The position numbers were made by a program, and so were the translations under genes. A model generated the notes under the pieces. That model was given only the letters and a program-made list of their open reading frames with translations. It was not told the DNA's origin and made no database searches. From the NCBI GenBank assembly GCA_049999765.1, contig JBNGIQ010009148.1, positions 1 to 64,000 on the forward strand: a DNA stretch of 64,000 nt, in the 5' to 3' direction. The stretch comes from Phaeoceros laevis. Lineage: Eukaryota; Anthocerotophyta; Anthocerotopsida; Notothyladales. Positions 57,101 to 64,000 of the stretch are shown here, in pieces (positions within the stretch are counted from its first letter, which is position 1; each line of letters starts with the position of its first letter).

Positions 57101-57465
57101 TCCTCCTTCCCTGTGAGCTTGAAAGCCTCCACCCAATCAACCGGTCCAACCTGCTCCACCCGTTGATCCCGAGAAATGGGGCCCACGTGTCTCTGCTGCT
57201 GTTGGGCCGTTGAATCTGGTACAGGCTTGTCCATCAGCTGCTGCTGAGTGTCTGCCACGCTGCGCAACGAGGAACCCAGCAGGACGTTCTCCTCAGAAGA
57301 CATGCCCTGGCACTCTTGCTTGTGCCAGCCACTTAGCGAAAGGGGGATGCTCTTGTTGCAATTGCGGCAGGTCTCGTAGCTGGAGCCCTCCCTCCTGGCC
57401 CTAGCTGCGCTTCCTGGCTTCCCCTTGCCAGGGCTGGCGCTTTTGGCCCTGACGCTGCCCGCCAT
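54157..57465 (-). CDS. Large intronless coiled-coil protein with acidic, SR-rich middle
   Basis: One frame of 1102 codons starts at ATG 57465. Near the N-terminus, residues about 33-51 hold C-x2-C...H-x3-C (CRNCNKSIPLSLSGWHKQEC), a possible zinc-binding knuckle. Residues about 180-330 form a long coiled coil rich in Glu, Lys and Leu. The middle is low complexity, with acidic clusters and basic Ser/Arg blocks (PVRRSRVVSSSDSDSG) that look like nuclear localisation and phosphorylation sites. The last about 115 residues are ordered again (LCMRAVCSLFRHQTADERA, FLIDDDRDMRLSKSVEELK) and resemble a C-terminal domain I have seen in uncharacterised plant nuclear proteins, but I cannot name it. A chromatin or nuclear role is a guess from composition. 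A 383-codon frame on the opposite strand is a shadow of its skewed codon use. Confidence 0.75.
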   Translation of the reverse strand: MAGSVRAKSASPGKGKPGSAARARREGSSYETCRNCNKSIPLSLSGWHKQECQGMSSEENVLLGSSLRSVADTQQQLMDKPVPDSTAQQQQRHVGPISRDQRVEQVGPVDWVEAFKLTGKEEIRDLTDSEDGRFGEDEPGRSCGEDDETQLEETQVLLGELGKNEGDSGDGGGTGLRKDYEEARDALARLREQLDVLRTEKEEVEGKLLGAQKANEELLAHNKVREANYDCWKLELEGRIAAKEEEAKGIQTNVECLTAANLELEDLLFAQKQETENAQENAEFQRTERQRVQEERDTLLSKLSQLQSLLEEQKLIIERVKICQMHQARCMGQLTALSEKCQSVLKVQSPLSSVVVNMVDPCQRERSKAAKEKLESIVSEPHPRSKLPEEVDNVIAAVKQVADRAVPCIDENTLVEHFFDGLKEHEVQKTSGLPTHAVKFLTTLPPEGLYTDSPASVMSQDTLPLAGNVEPQTQHVEGKLIVSRPMLDLEAEADSADTDFRADTVSSHLVSCHPDPSEPGQVVEKDREEHPPKGGTWTGNCWGPVTPARVNGGGVSEQQPTAGSPTVTVSPTLKVLTGPCAATVGCSIASLLAAFPAANGPGASESPHPPALNTPAQDVEPVTAKTSLAGPSSKRALNLEAASEKGSNLRPHVEAGASADQSVDLPKMEETEVSKTKEDGLPASSRDIDKAHETPNDSDAEEPVIVRSAKKGKGSEGRPVRRSRVVSSSDSDSGLGPSPLRRRLFPLSEVPSSPGLHQVTPPVDQEAGKSEFGIVDDDDVQEVSGSSWQRRSTRRRMSFHSTGEKNHVHRDHDASKKGLIEGNTTAGPGASLHDENLCPESSRGINMTPGKRKEHLALEDDTSGASSPFKRVKHLKRRVGGRKQPSLRRSSRLQRNEELGSDSIHEDESEEDDLPIRITRRSAKENKFVDLRTESDDEEEIEDSSYSGDGSFINDEPASDNSYTVCSDASAGGDSSEAPTMDGGTSLKWDLKGDMTAAFGKDDLLCMRAVCSLFRHQTADERAQRNSSLQNGVGFDKFRARRGSELALFLIDDDRDMRLSKSVEELKEKWPNGVEECRDLALHHADQLFRIYKANEDHFPLG

Positions 57466-57666
57466 GGTGCAGGGTTAATTCTACAAACCTCCTGCTCCAC
57501 CATCCCACCGCACCAGCGATTGGTGCCACGACGGGCAACGCTGACAGCCAAGGACGATACCCTGCAAGCACAGAGTCCAAGCCCCCGCACAGTAATGAAG
57601 TCCTGCCTTCCTTGGATAACAGTATTTAATAGTCATTTAACGCCTTTCTTCACAAAGGCGCATATA
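57466..57666. other. Divergent spacer between coiled-coil gene and tRNA-Cys
   Basis: Two hundred bases holding the 5' region of the minus-strand gene. Confidence 0.3.
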
Positions 57667-57738
57667 GGAGGTATAGCTCAGTGGTAGAGCAATCGGCTGC
57701 AGTCCGATAGGTCACCAGTTCAACCCTGGTTGCCTCCT
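57667..57738 (+). tRNA. trnC-GCA: tRNA-Cys (anticodon GCA)
   Basis: The 72-nt sequence folds as a standard cloverleaf. The acceptor stem pairs GGAGGTA with TGCCTCC (one G-T pair). The D-arm is TAGCTCAGTGGTAGAGC, the anticodon stem ATCGG/CCGAT encloses loop CTGCAGT with anticodon GCA, and the T-arm contains GTTCAACCC (GTTCA instead of GTTCG). The A-box and B-box promoter elements are therefore present. CCA is not encoded, as expected for a nuclear gene. No intron. Confidence 0.95.
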
Positions 57739-58293
57739 CAGCCTGAAAGAGATGATTGCGAAGTTCAATTTTAATGTACCTACTTATATCAAAAGTTACC
57801 TTAAGTCCACTAATGCTACGCTTTGAACCCTTCAATCGGGCCAGATTTTACCCGGTGGGGTTTCCGGGCCGATGGATATAGCCCTATCCATAATCAAGAG
57901 TCAAGACTCTAGCAACTCAACGGCTTCAGACATGGGGGAACGAAGCTTCTGTTTCTGGGGATCTAACCCCTGGTCCTGTAAAGGGCGTTGCGGACATGCG
58001 TTGAAGTTGATATTCTGAGGACCTCGAGACTTACTGATCCACATCCACCTGAAGAACTGGGCTTGCGTGGAAAGGTCTCCGGAGCCGGGAATTGCGGACA
58101 GAATTTGGAATCCCTATGTATGTTATCGACGCTTGCAACGTCGGAGGAATTCCTGTGTGCAGCTTTGTTCATGAAAGAAGCAACAAACAGCGTCTCAGTA
58201 GGCGGAAATAAGATGCCGGCAAAGCCTGTTCCACTCTCTCGAATGGACCTCGTGCCCCACTTCACAGATGAATGGTGCGTGCATTTCGTGAGG
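57739..58293. other. Intergenic: downstream of tRNA-Cys and of the PPR gene
   Basis: No gene was seen. Part should be the 3' UTR of the minus-strand PPR gene. Confidence 0.4.
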
Positions 58294-61200
58294 TCACTTG
58301 CCGAGTCCAGCTGCGAAGTTGTGGACTTCATCGTCATACGCAATCCAGCTCTGGCCAGGCTTCTTAGACGCACCATTCATTTGTCTCAGCATATTTACTG
58401 TAGTTGCGCTATCAAAAAGGCCTGCATTTGCATAGATGTTGGACATCATTACATATGCAGCAGCATGCTGTGGCTGTAGGCGCACTGCAGAATCAAAAGC
58501 CTGTTCTCCAAGCAGTACCTCCCCGTGCTTCTGGCATGCACCCAGCAAAGACAACCAGATGGCTAGATCAGGCTCCAAGGGCATTGTCAAGAGCAAGTCG
58601 TTTAGCCTTTTAAAGCATCCTGCACGCCCAAAAAGGTCTACCATGCTAACGTAATGGTCAATCTTTGGGGTTATGCCACAACTTGTACTCATGGTCCTGA
58701 AGTACTCGACACCTTTGTCCACAAAGCCGGCATGACTGCAAGCAGAGAGAAGTGACAGGAATGTCAATCCATTCGGCTTGATTCCAGCCAGCTCCATCTG
58801 CTCATAGCACTTCATGCTTGCCGTGCAGTTTCCATCTCGGGAATAGCCAGAAATCAGTGCATTCCACGAAGCTTCATCTGGCTGGCTGAGAGCATCAAAC
58901 ACAGCCTGCGCCTTCACCATGCTAGAACATCTCCCATATGCCCTAATGAGGGAACTTGCAAGAAGAGGACATAAGTCGGTTCCAGCCGAGATGAGGGTGT
59001 GATGTATCTCCTCCACCATAGCTAGGCTTCCTACATTGCTGCACGCTTGCAACATGCAAACATGTGTAATCTCATCTCCATGAATACTTTCCTCTTTCAT
59101 TTGACTGTACAGCTGCACAGCCTTCTCTTCTTCGCCCTGCTGTGCATATGCCATGAGCATGGCATTCCATGACACTATGTCCAAGTCAGATAAAGCTTCA
59201 AACACAATCTCTGCATCAAGAATGGTCCCGCATTTCCCATACATACTAATTAGGGAGTTACCAACAAAGGGACTTGCAATAAAGCCTTTCCTGCAACCAT
59301 AAGCGTGTATGGACTTGCCCTTCTCTAGAGCCTTCACTTTGGTTGATCGACCATCCACCACAACATCTTCCTCCTTCTCTGCAAGTAATTTACATGCTTG
59401 GAGAACACTGACAAACGTTCTAGCATCTAAGCTCACACCTTCCGCTAGCATTTCATAGTAGAGCTGCAAGGCTTCCACTTCTAGGCCCTCCTGAGCATAC
59501 ACTGACAGCATCGCATTCCATGACACCATGTCTCGCTGGTATGACCCGTAAAATACATTCTGTGCATCCACAACACTCCCGCACTTCCCGTACATGCTGA
59601 TAAGGGTATTGACAAAAAATAGACCTGTTGCAAAGCCACTCGTCCAAGCTTCAGCATGTACCTCCTTGCCCTTCAGCAGAGACCTCACTTTAGTGGATCG
59701 TCCATCAACCATAACATCTTCTTCCTTCTCTGCACACGCGCCACAGGCTTGAAGCAAACTCACATAGGTCCAAGCATCCGCACTGACAGCCTCTTCCTGC
59801 ATTTGCTCATACAGCTGAAGAGCCTTCCCTCCTTGGCTCTGGCTGACATATGCTGCTAGCATGGAATTCCATGAAACGGAATCACGTTGAGGCAATACAT
59901 CGAACAAGTTCTGTGCATCCACGATGCTCCCACATCTGCTGTACAGACAAACAAGAGTATTACCAACGACCACATCAGACTCGTACCCCATCCTCTGGGC
60001 AACAGCATGCATGGCCTTTCCCTTCCCCAGGTACTTCACTTTGCCAAATTGCCCATCCATAGTGGCGCTCGTGTCCCTTTCAGCGGACATGCCAACTGAT
60101 TGGTTTACACTGACAAAGGTCCAGGCATCTGGACTCACACCCTCCATCTGCATTTGTTCATAAAGCTCCAAAGCCATCTCCGGATGGTCCTGCTCGACAT
60201 ATGCCCCAAGCATCACATTCCAGGCCACTATATCGGGCTGGGGTGATGCATTGAAAACAGTCCATGCATCAATGACGCTTCCACACTTTGCATACATGCT
60301 AACCAAGGTGTTACAAACAAACATGTCCACACTGTACCCCCTTCTGCAGGCATGAGCATGTATTGCCTTCCCTTTCCCTAAACACTCTATTTTTGTGGGT
60401 CGCCATTCCATAGAGATATCTCTTTCCGTCCCTGCAAGCACGCAACATGCTTGGAGAGCACTCCTAAATGTCCAGTTGTTGGGACTCAAGCCCTTCTCTT
60501 GCATCTGTTCATAGAGCTGCAAAGCTTTCACTGCTTGGCCCTGCTCAACACATGCCGTCAGCATCACAGTCCACGCTACCACACCTTGTTCGGACAAACC
60601 ATCAAACACTTCCTTCGCATCCACAATGGTCCCACACTTGCCGTACATGCTGATCAGAGTGTGACCAACCACAACATCCACATCATATCCTTTCCTCCAA
60701 ACCTCAGCGTGCACTGCCTTGACCATTCCTGTAGCCTTTGCATTGGTGGGTAGCCGCTCACCTTGAACAGAAACACCTTCCTCCTCTGCGACTAGACCAC
60801 ATGCTTGCAACATGCTTAGAACGGTCCAAATATTTGGACTTACAGCTTCCTCCTGCATTTCCTCATACAGCTGAAAAGCCTCCTTTGCTAAGCCCTGTTC
60901 AACATAGACCGTGATCATTGCAGTCCATGACACTACATCCCGTTGTGATAGCGTAATGAATGTGTTCCATGCATCCAGGATGCTGCCACACTTACCATAT
61001 ACACTAATAAGAGTGTTAGCAACAAAGCCCTCTGCCACCAAGTGCTTTCTGTGAGTTTCAGCGTGTATGATCTTCCCCTTTACCAGAGCTACTGTGTTGC
61101 AGTTTTTTCCATCCACGACTGTCCCTGCAAGCATGGCACAAGCATGTAGCACGCTCACAAAACTTCGACCATTCGGGCTCACATCCTCATCCCGTAGCCG

Positions 61201-62325
61201 TTCATACAGTTGCAAGGCCCTCTCAGCCTGGCCATTCTCCACAAATGCAGCCAGCATCGCATTCCATGAAACCAAGTCATACTGGGACAACTGTCGAAAC
61301 ACATTCTGTGCATCCTCCACACCACGACACTTCCCATACATGTTTATAAGGGCACTGCCAACATAGACATCATAACCGTACCCATTGCGCTGTGCTACAG
61401 CATGTATGGCCTTCCCTTTCTGAAGAGACTTCACTCGAGTGGATTCACCACCCTCGGCAACGCCTTCTGCCTCCTCGGCAAGCATACCGCATGCTTGCAG
61501 GGTGCTCACCAAGGTACGAGCATCAGGACGCATGCCTTGCTCCTGCATTTGTTCATACAGAAGTAAAGTCTTCTTGGCTTTGCCTTGCTGACAGTACGCT
61601 GCAAGCAGTGCATTCCATGCCACCACATCAGGTCGGGATAATTCATCAAAAACATTTTGTGCATCCACAATGCTGTCACACTTCCCATACATGTCAACCA
61701 GAGCTGTTCGCACAAACAGATCATACCCGCACCCGTGCTTGACCGCTTCACCGTGGATGAGTTTGCCCTGTTGCAAATCGGCTGCGCTGTGACAAGCTTT
61801 GAGCAAGCTGACGAACGTGTACGTGCTTGGCTGAACTCCATCGTCTTGCAAACGCTGGTACATGCTTAGCGCCTGGTGCATTTGCCCGGATTGAGCGTAC
61901 CCAGAAATCAAGGCAGTCCAAGATACCACTGTGCGTTGTGGCAAGCTGTCGAATACCTTCAGAGCATCTTCAAGCCCACCGCACTTCACCAGCGTGCTCA
62001 CGATGTATTCACCAAGGAAATTGGTAGACTCCAATCCCCGTCTGCACAGATGGGCCTGCAATTGCCTTGCCTGACACAGGGCCTTCCTTCTGACGCACGC
62101 CTTCAAGAGGCACCTGTACGTGCTTACAGAAGGAACAACACCCCTCTGCTCCATGCGTAACAGAAGATCCACAGCCCTGTCCAGCTGTCCCCCGTCGCAG
62201 AGACTTCGAAGCTCATCACCTGCTCCGGAAACGTGGACTGAATACCTCCTCAGGTCTGTCTCAACATGGGCACATAAGGTAGCTGACCCATCACCCACCC
62301 AACCAGGCCCGTACTGATTGTGCAA
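58294..62325 (-). CDS. Giant PLS-class PPR protein (about 1343 codons) with repeated acidic inserts
   Basis: The longest protein in the window and very long for a PPR protein. PPR motifs repeat along the whole frame (LISMYGKCG, RDVVSWTAMI, ALQLYEQMQEE). At least seven long motifs carry the acidic insert (AEKEEDVMVDGRSTKV before RSLLKGKEVHAEA, and variants). The C-terminus has E1 (IDHYVSMVDLFGRAG) and a short E2 (KKPGQSWIAYDDEVHNFAAG) and stops at TGA 58294-58296 with no DYW. The role is inferred as organellar RNA recognition. The frame begins with TTG at 62325, an in-frame stop lies about 30 bases upstream, and no ATG precedes the first PPR motif, so a 5' exon is missing from this model. An overlapping 152-codon frame (62749-62291) may contribute. 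Adjacent repeat blocks are so alike (such as the two blocks with VVVDGRSTKV/VMVDGRSTKV) that recent internal duplication is likely. Confidence 0.9.
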   Translation of the reverse strand: MHNQYGPGWVGDGSATLCAHVETDLRRYSVHVSGAGDELRSLCDGGQLDRAVDLLLRMEQRGVVPSVSTYRCLLKACVRRKALCQARQLQAHLCRRGLESTNFLGEYIVSTLVKCGGLEDALKVFDSLPQRTVVSWTALISGYAQSGQMHQALSMYQRLQDDGVQPSTYTFVSLLKACHSAADLQQGKLIHGEAVKHGCGYDLFVRTALVDMYGKCDSIVDAQNVFDELSRPDVVAWNALLAAYCQQGKAKKTLLLYEQMQEQGMRPDARTLVSTLQACGMLAEEAEGVAEGGESTRVKSLQKGKAIHAVAQRNGYGYDVYVGSALINMYGKCRGVEDAQNVFRQLSQYDLVSWNAMLAAFVENGQAERALQLYERLRDEDVSPNGRSFVSVLHACAMLAGTVVDGKNCNTVALVKGKIIHAETHRKHLVAEGFVANTLISVYGKCGSILDAWNTFITLSQRDVVSWTAMITVYVEQGLAKEAFQLYEEMQEEAVSPNIWTVLSMLQACGLVAEEEGVSVQGERLPTNAKATGMVKAVHAEVWRKGYDVDVVVGHTLISMYGKCGTIVDAKEVFDGLSEQGVVAWTVMLTACVEQGQAVKALQLYEQMQEKGLSPNNWTFRSALQACCVLAGTERDISMEWRPTKIECLGKGKAIHAHACRRGYSVDMFVCNTLVSMYAKCGSVIDAWTVFNASPQPDIVAWNVMLGAYVEQDHPEMALELYEQMQMEGVSPDAWTFVSVNQSVGMSAERDTSATMDGQFGKVKYLGKGKAMHAVAQRMGYESDVVVGNTLVCLYSRCGSIVDAQNLFDVLPQRDSVSWNSMLAAYVSQSQGGKALQLYEQMQEEAVSADAWTYVSLLQACGACAEKEEDVMVDGRSTKVRSLLKGKEVHAEAWTSGFATGLFFVNTLISMYGKCGSVVDAQNVFYGSYQRDMVSWNAMLSVYAQEGLEVEALQLYYEMLAEGVSLDARTFVSVLQACKLLAEKEEDVVVDGRSTKVKALEKGKSIHAYGCRKGFIASPFVGNSLISMYGKCGTILDAEIVFEALSDLDIVSWNAMLMAYAQQGEEEKAVQLYSQMKEESIHGDEITHVCMLQACSNVGSLAMVEEIHHTLISAGTDLCPLLASSLIRAYGRCSSMVKAQAVFDALSQPDEASWNALISGYSRDGNCTASMKCYEQMELAGIKPNGLTFLSLLSACSHAGFVDKGVEYFRTMSTSCGITPKIDHYVSMVDLFGRAGCFKRLNDLLLTMPLEPDLAIWLSLLGACQKHGEVLLGEQAFDSAVRLQPQHAAAYVMMSNIYANAGLFDSATTVNMLRQMNGASKKPGQSWIAYDDEVHNFAAGLGK

Positions 62326-63184
62326 CTTCTTTGAAACGTCGGGACACCGAGAGCTTGTCTGTCAGCAAAGGTTCAGCTTGTGTCAGCACTACTTGGTCCA
62401 AAGGTACAGCAACATTCCGACCATCCTGTGTAAGCAGCTGCAATGCGTCCCAAGTTGTGGAAGATGTGGTCGTGCCTTTCCCAGTCTGTTGATCCAATAA
62501 TCTGAAGGTGTCGAGAAGAGATCTTCCACAAGCTCCTGCTGCTCCTGTCTTCCTGACTGGATGCCATCGAGCTCTGAACAAACGGAGCTCATGTTCCTGT
62601 ATCTTGCGGCAAATAAAACATAAATGCTGCAACTGTGTTTCCAGCTTGAGAACGTCCTCCAGCGTAGACAATATCGACATCCAGCCATAGACGGGATAAG
62701 GAAGAGCGCGATGGGATCGCGCAACAAGCAGCACCATTGCAATGCGCATGAAACCTTCGATCGTGCCAGCTGCAGTCTAGAGGTGGCTCATGAACCCTAA
62801 ACAAATGAACAGAAGGCTCTTGAGAATGCGATGCAAGTTTATGCAAACCGGACTTCGACAACTCTATCTGAAAGTCCGACAAACGCCGAAACAGGAGAAG
62901 ACCCTGCCCTTTGACGTTACCCCAGCTCGCAAACAGTATGATCCTAGCCTCCTGTAGGAAAGTGATGAAGCGCCGTGAAGAAGAGGGCACGACGCGACTC
63001 GTAGTTCACGAGATCGGGGCCGTGTCTGACGTGTCCGGCTCGTCAGAGAGAAAGACCAATGAAGTTTTTTATTTTACGGCCCCAAGCCCGTCCAAATCTC
63101 GAAATCTGCACGCCTTCCACCGGAGACTTCGCCATCGTTTAGGGCTCCCGTCCCCCTGTCGGCCTCTAATCTTCTACATGTGAA
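62326..63184. other. 5' region of giant PPR gene / divergent spacer
   Basis: Shared upstream region of the minus-strand PPR gene and the plus-strand right-edge gene. It contains a minus-strand frame of 152 codons (62749-62291) that overlaps the PPR frame in another register and could hold the missing first exon. A plus-strand TATA-like tract (ttttttattttac, about 63065) is possible but weak. Confidence 0.4.
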
Positions 63185-64000
63185 ATGGAATGCAGCTCTC
63201 ATTTGATCAACCGATTCGTGAACCAATTGCGCTGTGCATCTTCCGGGACATCATCACCAGGAAATACTGCTGTAACAGAAGGTTTTCCCGGACCTATTTG
63301 CCGACCTCTACCTGGCAGTGAAGATGGACATGATGGCAGGTGTGATTCCCTTAAAAGGAAGCTCAGGAAGGATCCAGGTATGCATTGCTTCTAGTTGTAG
63401 AACTTTGTCTTCAGCGTGCGGAGTCTGGATGAAGCTCGAACATGAGGTGAGTTCGTTGGGGAAGATGAAATTTTGGAGTGAAGCCGACAAAATTGCAGTG
63501 CATGTTGTTGTTGCCCAGGCGGAAGGCAGCTCTTTTATTTCTCTTAGTAGGGTATGAGGCACCCTTTGTGCACAACAACTGGAGAACGAACTGTAATCTT
63601 TGACGAATGGATAGCTACAGGGACGCCCCTTCGTGCTTCAGTGCATCTGTCTGGTTAGGATAGGAGGCAATCTAGTCTATCGCATTTTGCAACTTTCATA
63701 CACTGTTCTGGATAGTTTTTGTTGCTACCAACACTGTGCTGGATGTAGCTCAGCGTCATGGAGCCAAACGAGTTTGACGAAGGTCATCGATGCTCTTTCT
63801 AAAAATGCCAGCATGCATACAGGTAGGTCTTGAAGGTAACATCTTGGAACAGAAGCGCATCTTCTCCCGTGAGGAAAAGGAAATTCTCTTGGAATGTTTC
63901 CAAAATCTAAAATCTCCGACTAAAGAATTCCCAATTTGCGGCAGGTTTTAGTCCTCCATGAGGATGAAATGCGTGAACTGATGCAGGTCAAGGCCTAGGG
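63185..64000 (+). CDS. First exons of an unidentified gene running off the window
   Basis: Two exons fit together: 63185-63377, starting with ATG and ending at GATCCAG|GTATGC in phase 1, and 63754-63822, entered at CTCAG|CG in phase 1 and leaving at ACAG|GTAGGT. They encode a 64-residue start (MECSSHLINRFVNQLRC..), then SWSQTSLTKVIDALSKNASM. Further right, frames reading LEQKRIFSREEKEILLECF and VLHEDEMRELMQ look like later exons, but their phases do not join simply, so I leave them unplaced. I do not recognise the family. The gene continues beyond base 64000. Confidence 0.35.

Noticed and set aside
4901-62325. DYW deaminase domain in the PPR genes
   Set aside because: I looked after each E-type tail for the HxE(x)nCxxC signature and the terminal DYW in all frames near the stops and found none.
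1-64000. CRISPR arrays, phage or bacterial operons
   Set aside because: There are no regularly spaced identical repeats with unique spacers and no prokaryotic gene organisation; the introns and plant gene families are clear.

Overview
This is nuclear DNA of a land plant. It holds single-copy plant genes split by many short introns (mostly 60-250 bp): galactokinase, a GDSL esterase, transportin-SR/MOS14, proteasome beta-2, epsilon-COP, the plastid-division dynamin ARC5/DRP5B and RPS19. It also holds a nuclear-type tRNA-Cys and four very large pentatricopeptide-repeat (PPR) proteins of the plant-combinatorial PLS type. The long PPR proteins, compact introns and two ginkbilobin-like secreted proteins suggest a seed-free plant with heavy organellar RNA editing (lycophyte, fern or hornwort). 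That placement is an inference; no taxon marker was tested.

Layout. 1-4.9 kb: the 3' end of an unidentified gene, one doubtful ORF, then AT-rich DNA with short tandem repeats. 4.9-18.8 kb: a PPR cluster with one minus-strand gene, a divergent plus-strand paralogue, galactokinase (13 exons, one GC-AG intron) and a third PPR gene. 19-28 kb: intronless SEC23, a five-exon GDSL esterase and an intronless TPX2/WVD2-like microtubule protein. 28.4-36.1 kb, minus strand: a 29-exon transportin-3/MOS14 gene followed upstream by proteasome beta-2 (PBD). 36-41 kb: AT-rich, repeat-rich DNA with a diverged Gnk2-like secreted protein and the tail of a reverse transcriptase. 41-45 kb, minus strand: epsilon-COP and an IRG-like P-loop GTPase. 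46.3 kb: a canonical Gnk2/ginkbilobin gene. 47.5-52.3 kb, minus strand: ARC5/DRP5B, interrupted by a 100-N assembly gap flanked by two diverged copies of the same exon. 53.1-57.5 kb, minus strand: RPS19 and an intronless 1102-residue coiled-coil protein. 57.7 kb: tRNA-Cys(GCA). 58.3-62.3 kb, minus strand: a giant 1343-codon PPR gene. 63.2-64 kb: the first exons of a gene that leaves the window.

Exon models were built by hand from conserved protein sequence, splice consensus and phase. Every spliced model given here except the right-edge gene closes in frame from start to stop. The genes are mostly unrelated housekeeping functions and do not form an operon-like pathway. The one thematic group is the PPR family. 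Three of the four proteins share an unusual acidic insert repeated in every other repeat block, and all four end in E-type tails without a DYW deaminase domain.
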